From Chitinophaga sp. HK235 (GTDB taxonomy: Bacteria > Bacteroidota > Bacteroidia > Chitinophagales > Chitinophagaceae): 64,000 nt of DNA. The notes beneath the pieces were generated by a model, which ran no database searches, had not been told where the DNA came from, and worked only from the letters and a program-made list of their open reading frames with translations. The position numbers were made by a program, and so were the translations under genes. The stretch lies in contig NZ_CP073766.1 of the NCBI RefSeq assembly GCF_018255755.1, forward strand, positions 2,232,001 through 2,296,000, given 5' to 3'. Positions 41,821 to 51,961 of the stretch are shown here, piece after piece. Within the stretch, counting starts at the first letter, position 1. Each line of letters starts with the position of its first letter.

Positions 41821-42957
41821 ATGCAATCAGGAAGGAGACTATTTCTCAAAAACGCAGCTTTAATACTGCCAGCGATGGCATTTATGCCATCTTCACTATT
41901 AAAAGCAGCCAGCAACAACTGTTTACGCATTGGCTTCATTGGAACAGGCACGTGGGGAAGGCAATATCTTGAAGCAGCGTTAGCCAACAGGCAACTGGAT
42001 ATCAGCGCTATCTGTGAAACCAGCCATACAGCCAGGCGGGATGCGCTTAAGCTGTTTAACGCAGCTGGCTATACGAAACCGGTACTATACGACGACTATC
42101 ACCAGTTATTATCCAATCCCGCATTGGATGCGGTTATCATCGCTGCCCCGGCAGATCAGCACTATACTATTGCCGCTGCCGCACTCCGGCAGGGTAAACA
42201 TGTAGCCTGCGGCCCTATCATGGGCAGTACCCTGGAAGAACACCGCCATATCGTGCAGCTAAGCCGGCAAACCGGTAAACATTACTTTACACTGGACGAA
42301 CACAGCTACCGCCCCGACCTGCTGGCAATGACCGCCATAGTAAAGGATGGCCGGCTGGGCCAACTGGAAAGCATATACGCAGGAGCTTGTTCTGCCAATA
42401 TCCCACAGCAGGAAAACGGATATCCATTATACCCTATGGTATTGATGGAAAACTTACTGGGCCTGTCTGATGGCAACAGATACACTGCTCTCCGCATGGA
42501 AAAAAGCACCGAAGAATATGTGGTTAAAGTAAAACATCCCGGGAGTGGTAAAACCTATTCGAGTATCCGTCAGGGGGAGATTACTACCATCTGTTTGAGC
42601 ACAGCAACAGGACAGCAGGTAAGACTACAGGCTGAAGCAGGTCACAGCACCGGATTTCGTGTAAAAGGTACCGCTGGCAGCTGGATAGACTATACCGGCT
42701 CCTTGTACCTGCAGACCAATGCTCACCCACAAAACACATGGGAAAGTGCGGCTCCCTACCTCCGTCAATATGCCCTTACCACAGTGGGAGCTACCTCACA
42801 CGCACTGTCCGGCTTTATCAATACCATTCAAAATAAGTCACATCATTTACCGGTTTATGCTGCAGCTACCAACAGTATGATAACAGTGCTTGCAGCCGAA
42901 TCTGCCAGACTGGGGGGCGCTTCACTGGCCTTCCCTGATTTTACAACCGCATCATAA
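41821..42957 (+). CDS. Gfo/Idh/MocA-family protein, exported, lacking the EKP motif
   Basis: The 378-residue protein starts with a twin-arginine-type leader (GRRLFLKNAALILPAMAF). A Rossmann motif follows as IGFIGTGTWGRQYLEAAL. The usual CEKP motif, which carries the catalytic lysine in this family, is replaced by GKHVACGPIMGSTLEE. EHSYRPDLLAMTAIVKDGRLG matches the family block after it. The C-terminal beta-sheet domain is shorter than usual. It may bind NAD(P) without classical dehydrogenase activity. It precedes the tail-collar gene by 44 bp on the same strand. Confidence 0.8.
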   Translation: MQSGRRLFLKNAALILPAMAFMPSSLLKAASNNCLRIGFIGTGTWGRQYLEAALANRQLDISAICETSHTARRDALKLFNAAGYTKPVLYDDYHQLLSNPALDAVIIAAPADQHYTIAAAALRQGKHVACGPIMGSTLEEHRHIVQLSRQTGKHYFTLDEHSYRPDLLAMTAIVKDGRLGQLESIYAGACSANIPQQENGYPLYPMVLMENLLGLSDGNRYTALRMEKSTEEYVVKVKHPGSGKTYSSIRQGEITTICLSTATGQQVRLQAEAGHSTGFRVKGTAGSWIDYTGSLYLQTNAHPQNTWESAAPYLRQYALTTVGATSHALSGFINTIQNKSHHLPVYAAATNSMITVLAAESARLGGASLAFPDFTTAS

Positions 42958-43001
42958 AATTCAACCGAAATTTTTTTCAAACAATCTAATCTACTAAGGA
43001 A

Positions 43002-43592
43002 ATGGATCCAATTCTCGCGATGATCTTTGCTTTTGGGGGCAATTTTGCACCTGTCGGTTATGCTCTCTGTAATGGTGTATTGGTTGATATCAATCAAAAC
43101 TCAGCACTATTCTCTCTTTTAGGGACCACCTATGGGGGCAATGGCACCCAGACTTTCGGACTGCCGGACCTGAGGGGACGTTCTATCATTGGTACCGGTC
43201 AACTACCTGGAGGCCCAAACTACACTCCCGGAATGGTCGGCGGCACTGAGACGGTTACACTGACTATTGCCAACCTTCCTCAACATACGCATCCGGTTAC
43301 AGTAGACAATCTCACGGTAACATTGCCTGCCAGCAATACACCCGGAACCAGCAACACTCCCGGCCCTACCATGGCACCTGCTGTACTGCCCACCATCGGA
43401 TCTGGCCCCAACTCCTTGCCGATCAAAGGTTACAGTGATGCTACCCCCAATACCAATCTTTTACCGGGTACTGTAAATGGTAGTATGTCCGTTGGCCCGG
43501 TAGGTGGCAATACACCTGTTCCCATCCGCTCTCCGTACCTGGCAATGACCTACGTTATTGCTACACAGGGTGTCTATCCATCCAGACCATGA
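43002..43592 (+). CDS. Phage tail-collar domain protein (microcystin-dependent-like)
   Basis: The 196-residue protein begins MDPILAMIFAFGGNFAPVGY, then ALCNGVLVDINQNSALFSLL and GLPDLRGRSIIGTGQ. These are the defining motifs of the tail-collar (MdpB-like) family. Its C-terminal half is Pro/Thr/Gly-rich and ends with AMTYVIATQGVYPS. It has no signal peptide. It overlaps the next gene by 4 bp (ATGA at 43589) and opens the operon that contains a T9SS adhesin. Confidence 0.9.
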   Translation: MDPILAMIFAFGGNFAPVGYALCNGVLVDINQNSALFSLLGTTYGGNGTQTFGLPDLRGRSIIGTGQLPGGPNYTPGMVGGTETVTLTIANLPQHTHPVTVDNLTVTLPASNTPGTSNTPGPTMAPAVLPTIGSGPNSLPIKGYSDATPNTNLLPGTVNGSMSVGPVGGNTPVPIRSPYLAMTYVIATQGVYPSRP

Positions 43593-44761
43593 TGAGTTTA
43601 AGGCCACCACTTACGATAGGATTACTCACCCCCTACTCGGGGGTGTACCCCTATTATTCTGCTCACCTGGTCACTGGTTGGTTGATCGGTATGGGACTAG
43701 ATCCCGCACGCCAGCAAACAATACAGTTTATCCCTGAATTTACCAGAAGCGGGCAACCCTCTGCCACCAAAGAGGCCGCACAAAAACTGGTATTCTTCAA
43801 CCGGGTAGACCTGTTGTCGGGACTGGTCAGTTACAAATCGGTACCGGACCTCATCCCTATTGTGGAATCACAGGGCGGTACAGCATTCCTGTTTGATATG
43901 GGGGAACTCATTCCCTACTTTCCCCATATCAGCCCCCATATGTTTTATGCATCGCACCAGATATGGCAGTCCCAATACTCTTTAGGGCGCTGGGCACAGC
44001 AAAGGTTTGGCGATGCAGGACATATTGTGATGCCACATTACGAAGCAGGCTACCACTTAAATACTGCTTTTTATCAGGGTGCTGCCGCCGCCGGAGGCAC
44101 CACCATCCGAAGCACGGTGCTCACGGAAGATCCCTCCGACAGAAACGCCTTACACCTCGATGCATTTTTTAAGACCATCGAAAATGACCGGCCTCCCTAT
44201 GTACACGCCATCTTTACCGGCAATATGGGTACACGGTTTCTGGATGCCTGGAAAAACAGCCGTTTCCATAAAACCATCCCCCTACTGGTAGTGGAATCCA
44301 TGGCTTATGACGATATCCTCGCCGATGTACAACACCACGAACTGGAAATATACAGCGCCCTCACCTGGTTACGGGAAGATGAAAGTAAAGAGAACAGATT
44401 ATTTGTAAAGACCTTCGAACGGATGGCGCAGCAACCTGCCAACATTTTTGGACTGATGGGCTATGAAGCAGGACTGGTATGGAGAGAACTATTGCCCCAT
44501 GCACAAAAAAGAGACTGGCAGACGGTAAAACAATACCTACATAATTCCACTATCAAAGGTCCCCGCGGTGAAAAGGGCTTTCATCCTTCAACAGGACTGG
44601 GCTTACCGGTATCCAATATTGTAAGCATCAATACCACTGCCAATAAAATAAATAAAATCATCCTCGACCAGGGCAAAGGCATCCGCTTCGATGATACTAC
44701 ACTCAAATGTATACACGATGATTGTATATCCGGTTGGTTGAACCCTTTTCTCTGTATCTAA
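43589..44761 (+). CDS. Substrate-binding-protein-like (type I periplasmic fold) without signal peptide
   Basis: The 390-residue protein starts MMSLRPPLTIGLLTPYSGVY, the first strand and loop of branched-chain-amino-acid-type binding proteins (Peripla_BP_6). It continues with VDLLSGLVSYKSVPDLIPIV and GHIVMPHYEAGYHLNTAFYQ, matching the two-lobed fold. It has no signal peptide or membrane anchor, and no transporter genes are nearby. It is coupled to the tail-collar gene before it and lies 9 bp before the giant adhesin gene. A sensor or processing role linked to these surface proteins is possible, but not shown. Confidence 0.8.
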   Translation: MMSLRPPLTIGLLTPYSGVYPYYSAHLVTGWLIGMGLDPARQQTIQFIPEFTRSGQPSATKEAAQKLVFFNRVDLLSGLVSYKSVPDLIPIVESQGGTAFLFDMGELIPYFPHISPHMFYASHQIWQSQYSLGRWAQQRFGDAGHIVMPHYEAGYHLNTAFYQGAAAAGGTTIRSTVLTEDPSDRNALHLDAFFKTIENDRPPYVHAIFTGNMGTRFLDAWKNSRFHKTIPLLVVESMAYDDILADVQHHELEIYSALTWLREDESKENRLFVKTFERMAQQPANIFGLMGYEAGLVWRELLPHAQKRDWQTVKQYLHNSTIKGPRGEKGFHPSTGLGLPVSNIVSINTTANKINKIILDQGKGIRFDDTTLKCIHDDCISGWLNPFLCI

Positions 44762-44770
44762 CAGATTTAT

Positions 44771-47700
44771 ATGAAAAAATTTTACACCTGGAGTATCCGG
44801 TTATTCCTGCTTACCTGCATAGCTGTGCTATGCAGCCTGCAGGGAATTGCCCAGTATACCCTCACCCAGCTTGAATCTGGAGGCTCCTATACTGCAGTAG
44901 CCAAAGATAATAGCAATAATATCTATGCTACCAGATTAAACCCCACTACCCAGCTTTACGACCTGGTAAGATTCACAGGAGGTGCCGGTACGGGAACTGT
45001 TATTTATTCTGGTCTCTCTCACGGCGTTCCACCTGCCTACGACTTCCCCTGGGGAATTGCGGTCAATTCTATCGGAGATATTTTTGTGATCAATTCCTTT
45101 GAATCACAGAACGGAGAGATCATCCGCCTTAGGGCTCCGGCTTATTCAATCGCTGAAGTCATTCAGAAAGGCAGATATTTCTCCGCCATAACAATTGATG
45201 CCACTGACAACCTGTACTCCCTCGAATACGACGGGGGATCCAGGTATCAGGTAATGAAGTATAGAGCAGGACTTGAAGACCAACCAGGTACCCCTGTCAG
45301 CAATGGTGTACCTCTTCCCATTCCTAGCGGAACTACCTATCCATGGGGTATCGCTGTTGACTCCCACAACAATCTTTATATTACCGACTTCCTTGAAAAC
45401 AATTCAGGCGGAGCACTCATCAAACTGACAGCCCCCACATATACCACCGCTACTACCCTCTTTACTGGTAGAAATGTGACTGCCCTGGCCATAGATGGTG
45501 CAGATAATATTTATACTACAGAGCTACTTACTGCTACTACCTCCCAGGTAGTAAAATATACCAACCCTTTACTGCCCGGAACTGTTATCAATACAACCTT
45601 GACCAGCAGCCCTCCTGTATATGCCTGGGGACTTGCTGTCACCAGCAATGGAACTATTTTCGCCGGCGACGGTGCAGCATCAGCACCGGCCGGAGGACAA
45701 CTGATAAAACTGGCTCCTCCCACCACTTCCGTATCCAGTGTCACCAGAGTTGATGCCACTCCTACCAACGCAGCTACAGTTACCTTTAAAGTGGTTTTCA
45801 GCAGCAATGCCGCTAACATTACTACCAGTGCATTCAGTTTAAATACCAGCGGTGTTTCAGGCACATATATTGCCAGCGTTTCAGGCTCCGGCACCACCTT
45901 TAATGTGGTTGTTAATACCGGTACTGGAAATGGCACCATCAGACTGAATGTAAACGGAACTGGTATCATACCCACCGTAACAAACGTACCTTATAACACA
46001 GGAGAAATTTATAGCATTGATAAAAACCCTCCGGTTATATCACTCACCATCAATAACGGTGCAGCGTATACGAATTCAACGAACGTCAACTTAATACCTT
46101 CTGCCACCGACGAAGATCCTCCTGCCGCACTGCAAATGCGCTTTTCGTTGGATAGCGTTGCCTGGAGCACCTACCAGCCTTATAGTACCTCCAGCGCTTA
46201 TACAATCCCTGCAGGTGATGGCCTCAGGAAAATATACATGCAGGTAAAAGACCTGGCTGGCAACGTAAAGGGTACCAGCGCCACTATTACACTGGACCAG
46301 ACACCTCCGGTAGTATCGTTCTCCTCCGTTCCGCTACCAGTGACCAACCAGCAATCAGCCACCTTCCAGTTCTCCGCTAATGAACCGATCCAGACCTACA
46401 ATGGTAAACTGGATGCAGGCACATTTGGAGTTGCCACCAGCCCCGTTACATTAACCGGATTAGCAGAAGGCGTACATACTTACTCCATCAATGGCGTCGA
46501 TAGGGCAGGAAACACCTCCGGTAATTCCGTCTATACCTGGAAAATAGATATCACTGCTCCTACTGTACTAAGCGTATCAACACCGGCAGCAGGCACTTAT
46601 GGAATCGGTCAGGCGTTAAACTTCACCGTGAACATGAGCGAAATCGTGAATGCTACCGCCGGCCCTGATCCTTACCTGGACTTAATAATCGGCTCCTCTA
46701 TCCAAAAGGCAGTATACGTTTCCGGATCAGGCACCAACACATGGACTTTCAGGTATACTGTACAGGATGGTGACAATGACTCCGACGGAATCGGAATCGG
46801 CGCGGTAATAAATACCAACGGTAACACCCTCACAGACGCAGCCGGCAACAATCTTGTTCTCACAATGAACAACGTGACCAATAATACCATACTGGTCAAC
46901 AGCAAGCGTCCGGTGGCCACCTTCACTGCCCCTGTTATCGTAAATGCAACGACCGTTCGCGTCGGAATATCTTTCGATGAACCGGTCAAAGGTGTAAATG
47001 CAGGAAGCATAACAGCATTAGGCGTTCCGGGCGGTATCACTGTTACTAATGTTACCCCTAACAGTACCACCGCTACGAGCAACTATACCTTCGACCTGCT
47101 GTTTCAGCCGAACAACAAAGGCACGGTGAATCTGCGATTACTTCCGAATGCCGCTACCAGCGTTGCTTCTCTGAACACTAACATGTTTGTTGATACGGAC
47201 TTCTCTTTTGATAATACCGTACCGGTGATAACATCAGTAAACCAACCGGCAGATGGTTATTATAAAGCAGGTCAAACACTGACCTTCACCATAAACTTCA
47301 GCAAACCGATTACCGTACAACCAGGCGCCAGCCAGCTGTACCTGCCAATCATCATCGGTTCTACCACCGTACAGGCACCTTACCAAAGCGGTTCCGGCAC
47401 CACAGCCCTTACTTTCAGTTACACGGTACAACCGGGAGATAATGATGCAAACGGTATTGCACTGAACAGCTACCTGATTGATGCAGGAGGAAGGTTAAGT
47501 GACGGTTATGGTAATACCACCAATCTCCTGCTGACAAACGATAATAATCTCAATGGCGTAAGAGTGAATACAATCATACCCACTGTGACTATTTCGACGA
47601 CAGCTGCGCCGGTAGTCAATGGTACATTTACTGCCAACATCACCTTCAGTGAACGGGTAATCGGATTGGATCTCAGCTCATTTGTGACAACCAATGCCTC

Positions 47701-50700
47701 CGTTGACAATCTCAACACCACAGACGGGATCCACTATACAATAGATGTAACACCTGCTATTGACGGCCTGGTGAAAGTTTCATTGCCAGCAGGGGTGGCA
47801 CAGAATATCGGTGCCAACGATAACAGCGCTTCCAATGAACTGCAGCTGACTGCCGACTTTACTCCACCGGTAGTAACTGCCGTTACGGGGCCTGCGAATG
47901 GTTATTATCACGAAGCGGAAAACCTCACTTTCAGCGTGAAACTCAGTGAGATCGTGAACGTAAATACCACCGGTGGCACCCCGTATATGGCCATCAATCT
48001 GGCTTCCGGTGTTGTACCTGCTACCTATGTGAGTGGTTCCGGTACCAATACTTTGACCTTCACATACACTGTACAGGCTGGCGATGACGCACCTCAGGGC
48101 ATTACCCTGGGCGCAGGCATCTCCCTGGGAGGCGGAGGACTCATCACCGATGTAGCCGGCAACAATGCCACACTTGTACTGAATAACGTAGCAGACTTCA
48201 AAAATGTCATTGTTAATACAACACATCCAACAGTAACAATATCTACCACTGCGCCTGCATTGGTGAACGGTGCTTTTGATGTGACTATCACCTTCAGTGA
48301 AGCAGTGACAGGATTTACATCCAGCGACATTACCGTCTCCAATGGTACAACTGGCACACTGGTATCTACAGACAATATCACCTATACCATTACCATCACA
48401 CCAGGTACTGATGGCCTCATCACCATCAGCGTGCCCGCTGATGCAGCCATAAACATTGCCAGGAACGGCAATACCGCCTCCAATACACTACAACTGACGG
48501 TAGACAAAACCGCTCCGGTACTGCAAAGCTTAAAAGTGCCCAATAATGGCTGGTATAAAACCGGTGATAACCTCGACTTTGAATTAACCTATACCGAACC
48601 GGTTAAAATAAGCAGCGGTACACCTTACTTCCTGTTACAGATCGGCAATACAAACGTACAGGCCAATTATATCACAGGATCAGGCACCAACAAACTGACC
48701 TTCCGTTATACCGTACAAAACGGAGATCAGGACCTTAACGGTATCGCCTATACGGCCAATCTGGTACTGACAGCAGGTAGCTTCACAGACCTGGCCGGAA
48801 ATGCTGCACCAACAGCTTTACTGGCGGTACCCACCAGCAACGTATTGGTGAACACCATTTCTCCGGTAATCACCAAAGTAACGCTGCCTAACAATGGATA
48901 CTATAATGCTACAAACACACTGACATTTACAGTGGAATTCAACGAGCCGGTAACCGTTACCGGTACTCCTTCCCTGCCGGTGATCATTGGCACTAACACT
49001 GTCAATGCAACATACACAGGTGGCACAGGAACCAATACCCTCACCTTTAGTTACACCGTTCAGAACGGAGATACAGATATGGACGGTATTGACCTGGGCA
49101 CTGCCCTGCTGCTCAACGGTGGTTCCATGAAGGACCCTGCCGGACTGGATGCGGTACTGACACTGAATGGTGTACAAAACACCCATCAGGTAAATGTCAA
49201 CACCACTCACCCCTCCGTTACTGTGACTACCACTGCACCCGCCCGTATCAACACACCGTTTACGGTGAAGGCGGTATTCAGTGAAGCTGTTACCGGAATG
49301 GCACTCAGCGGTATCAAAGTAACAAATGGCAATGCCAGCCTATTACAAACAACTGATAACATCAGCTACACGTTCACTGTAACACCTGTTACCGATGGAA
49401 ATGTAACCATCTCCATACTGGCCGATGCAGCCAAAAACATTGGTATCAATGGCAACCAGGCATCCAATACCCTCAGTGTAATAGCTGATATGACAGCACC
49501 GGTAGTAACATCCGGACAACAGTTCAACATCAACCAATACAGCGCTACCGGCACCAATATCGGGCAGGTAGTTGCTACCGATGCATCTGGTGTGCTGCAA
49601 AACTGGACTATTGCCTCAGACCCATCCGGAGCCTTTAACATAGATCCTGTTACCGGTAAGATCACGGTAAAAGATGAAACCCTGCTGAATAGCAAGGTAA
49701 ATACCACCGTTACTATATCCGTTACCGTTAGTGATGGTCTGAATACCAGTGTGGCCCAGGGCGTGAAGATCTCCGTCGTTTATGTACCGCTGGCACCTAC
49801 AGATATCACTATCAATAATACAACGGTCAGCGAAAACGTTCCTGCCGGAGCACTGGTAGGTAAATTCTCTACCATCACCCAGGAACCGGGAGCTACCTTT
49901 ACCTATACACTGGTATCAGGTACTGGTGCCGATGATAATGCCGCCTTTAGTATCTCCGGTGATCAACTGCAAACCAATGCCACATTTGTGTATGCAGTTA
50001 AGAATACTTATTCTGTCAGAATCCGTACTACCCAGAACAACGGGCTGTATACCGAGAAAGTATTCACGGTACGTGTACTTCAGGTCAACCAGGCACCTAC
50101 CCTGGACATGATACCAGACCGGGTAATGTGCAACATCACAGACAAACAAACCTATCAGCTTACGGGTGCATCCCCAGTGGAAGCGGGTCAGACGCTTACT
50201 TACTTTGTGCAGTCCGATAAGGCATTCTTCAGCACACTGACAGTAGATGCCGGTGGCCTTCTCTCCTATAGCCTGAAACCTAATGTGAGCGGTACCGTGA
50301 ATATTACCGTAACGGTAAAAGACAATGGCGGCACCTTAAACGGTGGCGTGGATACACTTCGCCGCACCTTCGCGCTGAAAGTGAACGCCCAGCCACAGAT
50401 CACCATCACACCGGATAAGAATGGTGATATATCCAAAGGAGATATTGTTACCCTGACAGCTACCGGCGGTAACAGCTACACCTGGACCCATGCTGACGGC
50501 ATCCTCGATGGTCAGCAATCAGCCACCCTCCGGATCAGGCCATTGCAGAACACCACTTATGAGGTAACCGCCACCAGTCTGGACGGATGTGCAGGTACAC
50601 AACAAATCAATATCAAGGTAGTGGCAGACTTTAAAGTCGATGCTACCAATATCCTTACACCGAATGGTGACGGCAAAAACGATAAATGGGTGATTCGTAA

Positions 50701-50899
50701 TCTGGACAGCTATCCAAACAACGAAGTAACCATTTACGACCGTACCGGCCGCGTGGTATTCCATCGCAGGAACTATAGCAATGACTGGGACGCCACTCTG
50801 AACGGCCATCCGCTCAGTGAAGGCACCTATTACTACCTGCTGAAAATAGAGGGTACCGATAAAGTGGCCAAAGGATTCATCACAATCATCAGGGACTAA
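44771..50899 (+). CDS. Giant T9SS-exported adhesin-like protein with type B sorting domain
   Basis: The 2042-residue protein has a signal peptide (about 1-28, ending GIA-Q). Residues 30-330 form NHL/propeller-like repeats (ITIDATDNLYS, AIDGADNIYTTE). A series of immunoglobulin-like modules follows (about 330-1640), five of which share a GSGTNTLTFxYTVQxGDxD core. Cadherin-like segments come next (TVSENVPAGALVGKFSTI). The last 85 residues (NILTPNGDGKNDKWVIRNLD to KGFITIIRD) are the gliding-motility-associated type B sorting domain. The protein should be secreted by the type IX system and kept at the cell surface. The downstream PorP/SprF gene is the typical partner. Confidence 0.92.
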   Translation: MKKFYTWSIRLFLLTCIAVLCSLQGIAQYTLTQLESGGSYTAVAKDNSNNIYATRLNPTTQLYDLVRFTGGAGTGTVIYSGLSHGVPPAYDFPWGIAVNSIGDIFVINSFESQNGEIIRLRAPAYSIAEVIQKGRYFSAITIDATDNLYSLEYDGGSRYQVMKYRAGLEDQPGTPVSNGVPLPIPSGTTYPWGIAVDSHNNLYITDFLENNSGGALIKLTAPTYTTATTLFTGRNVTALAIDGADNIYTTELLTATTSQVVKYTNPLLPGTVINTTLTSSPPVYAWGLAVTSNGTIFAGDGAASAPAGGQLIKLAPPTTSVSSVTRVDATPTNAATVTFKVVFSSNAANITTSAFSLNTSGVSGTYIASVSGSGTTFNVVVNTGTGNGTIRLNVNGTGIIPTVTNVPYNTGEIYSIDKNPPVISLTINNGAAYTNSTNVNLIPSATDEDPPAALQMRFSLDSVAWSTYQPYSTSSAYTIPAGDGLRKIYMQVKDLAGNVKGTSATITLDQTPPVVSFSSVPLPVTNQQSATFQFSANEPIQTYNGKLDAGTFGVATSPVTLTGLAEGVHTYSINGVDRAGNTSGNSVYTWKIDITAPTVLSVSTPAAGTYGIGQALNFTVNMSEIVNATAGPDPYLDLIIGSSIQKAVYVSGSGTNTWTFRYTVQDGDNDSDGIGIGAVINTNGNTLTDAAGNNLVLTMNNVTNNTILVNSKRPVATFTAPVIVNATTVRVGISFDEPVKGVNAGSITALGVPGGITVTNVTPNSTTATSNYTFDLLFQPNNKGTVNLRLLPNAATSVASLNTNMFVDTDFSFDNTVPVITSVNQPADGYYKAGQTLTFTINFSKPITVQPGASQLYLPIIIGSTTVQAPYQSGSGTTALTFSYTVQPGDNDANGIALNSYLIDAGGRLSDGYGNTTNLLLTNDNNLNGVRVNTIIPTVTISTTAAPVVNGTFTANITFSERVIGLDLSSFVTTNASVDNLNTTDGIHYTIDVTPAIDGLVKVSLPAGVAQNIGANDNSASNELQLTADFTPPVVTAVTGPANGYYHEAENLTFSVKLSEIVNVNTTGGTPYMAINLASGVVPATYVSGSGTNTLTFTYTVQAGDDAPQGITLGAGISLGGGGLITDVAGNNATLVLNNVADFKNVIVNTTHPTVTISTTAPALVNGAFDVTITFSEAVTGFTSSDITVSNGTTGTLVSTDNITYTITITPGTDGLITISVPADAAINIARNGNTASNTLQLTVDKTAPVLQSLKVPNNGWYKTGDNLDFELTYTEPVKISSGTPYFLLQIGNTNVQANYITGSGTNKLTFRYTVQNGDQDLNGIAYTANLVLTAGSFTDLAGNAAPTALLAVPTSNVLVNTISPVITKVTLPNNGYYNATNTLTFTVEFNEPVTVTGTPSLPVIIGTNTVNATYTGGTGTNTLTFSYTVQNGDTDMDGIDLGTALLLNGGSMKDPAGLDAVLTLNGVQNTHQVNVNTTHPSVTVTTTAPARINTPFTVKAVFSEAVTGMALSGIKVTNGNASLLQTTDNISYTFTVTPVTDGNVTISILADAAKNIGINGNQASNTLSVIADMTAPVVTSGQQFNINQYSATGTNIGQVVATDASGVLQNWTIASDPSGAFNIDPVTGKITVKDETLLNSKVNTTVTISVTVSDGLNTSVAQGVKISVVYVPLAPTDITINNTTVSENVPAGALVGKFSTITQEPGATFTYTLVSGTGADDNAAFSISGDQLQTNATFVYAVKNTYSVRIRTTQNNGLYTEKVFTVRVLQVNQAPTLDMIPDRVMCNITDKQTYQLTGASPVEAGQTLTYFVQSDKAFFSTLTVDAGGLLSYSLKPNVSGTVNITVTVKDNGGTLNGGVDTLRRTFALKVNAQPQITITPDKNGDISKGDIVTLTATGGNSYTWTHADGILDGQQSATLRIRPLQNTTYEVTATSLDGCAGTQQINIKVVADFKVDATNILTPNGDGKNDKWVIRNLDSYPNNEVTIYDRTGRVVFHRRNYSNDWDATLNGHPLSEGTYYYLLKIEGTDKVAKGFITIIRD

Positions 50900-50904
50900 T
50901 CTAT

Positions 50905-51825
50905 ATGACCATGATAAAGAAACTATATACGTCTTTAATAATGTTTACCGGCATCTGTTTGTCTCTGCAAAGTCAGGGACAAACACCCGGTAATTCGCAG
51001 GCATTGCTGGAGCCTTCCGGCACACAGTATTTCCAGAACCAGTACCTCGCCAACCCGGCGATGGCTGGTCTGGATACAGGTCTGCATATCAATGCCTCCT
51101 ACCGCAACCAGTGGAATGGCATGAATGGCGCACCTGTCACCAAATTTGCTTCAGCAGATATTAAAGTGGAAGAACGTATGGGCGTGGGCGTGAATATCTT
51201 TAACGATGTGGCCGGCCTGATCAACCGTACGCGGCTGGCACTCTCCTATGCTTACCGCATTCCGCTGGGCCAGCGCCATCAGCAGCTGAGCTTCGGCCTG
51301 TCTGCGGTATGGAATGTACAACGCCTCAACGTAAAAGATGTGAACGGCGATATGAATGATCCTGCCTTTGGCGCCTTCAACCGTCGCGATAATTACTTCG
51401 AAGCGGAATATGGTATGGCCTATACGGATGAGCACCTGAATATACAGGCTTCTCTGCCTAATATCCGGAACATGGTCACCAACAGAGACGAGGGCATAAA
51501 TGGTGGAAGCATATTCTTTTCGGCTGTCTCCTACAGATTCCGGCCCCAGGGCAGTGTACTCTCCTCCGTCGAGCCTAAACTCTGTTTCCGCGGCGTCAGG
51601 GGTTACGACAATATCCTGGATGCCGGCTTCAATGCTACCTTCCTGGACAATGTGGCTAATATCATGGCGATGTACCATAGCTCCAAAAGCCTCACCACAG
51701 GCCTCGGCGTTAACATCATGAAAACACTGGGTATTCAGGCCATGTATACTTTCCAGACCGGAGGCCTCAAAACTTATGTGAACGGCACCTATGAAATAGG
51801 CGCTACCCTTCATCTCTTTAAATAA
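50905..51825 (+). CDS. PorP/SprF-family type IX secretion membrane protein
   Basis: The 306-residue protein has a signal peptide (about 1-25). YFQNQYLANPAMAGLDTGLH near residue 42 and ASYRNQWNGM near residue 64 are the diagnostic start of PorP/SprF proteins, followed by an amphipathic barrel and a C-terminal GATLHLFK strand. Members are paired with type B sorting-domain proteins and help export or hold them. It lies 5 bp after the giant adhesin gene. Its stop codon lies inside the left arm of the inverted repeat element that follows. Confidence 0.93.
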   Translation: MTMIKKLYTSLIMFTGICLSLQSQGQTPGNSQALLEPSGTQYFQNQYLANPAMAGLDTGLHINASYRNQWNGMNGAPVTKFASADIKVEERMGVGVNIFNDVAGLINRTRLALSYAYRIPLGQRHQQLSFGLSAVWNVQRLNVKDVNGDMNDPAFGAFNRRDNYFEAEYGMAYTDEHLNIQASLPNIRNMVTNRDEGINGGSIFFSAVSYRFRPQGSVLSSVEPKLCFRGVRGYDNILDAGFNATFLDNVANIMAMYHSSKSLTTGLGVNIMKTLGIQAMYTFQTGGLKTYVNGTYEIGATLHLFK

Positions 51826-51952
51826 CCCAGGGCTAAAGCCCTGGGCTAGCAAAAAACACAAGAAGCCTTTTATAGCCAGAGCTTCAAGCTCGTAAATAAC
51901 CAAAGGCTTCAGTCAATTTATAGCCCAGGGCTTTAGCCCTGGGTTATTTAAA
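51817..51952. repeat. Nested inverted-repeat (REP/BIME-like) element
   Basis: Two perfect 32-bp arms (51817-51848 and 51921-51952) are inverted copies. Each arm contains its own hairpin, CCCAGGGCT-AAAGCCCTGGG. Between them AAGCCTTT and AAAGGCTT form a second level, and GAGCTT/AAGCTC a third. This arrangement of two palindromic units in inverted orientation resembles a BIME made of REP sequences. It could also act as terminator of the adhesin operon. Confidence 0.7.
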
Positions 51953-51961
51953 AATATATTT

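Noticed and set aside
44771..50899. Several long minus-strand frames inside the giant adhesin gene
   Set aside because: They are Val/Thr/Leu-rich shadows of Thr/Asn/Val-rich immunoglobulin-like repeats and lack starts or domains of their own.
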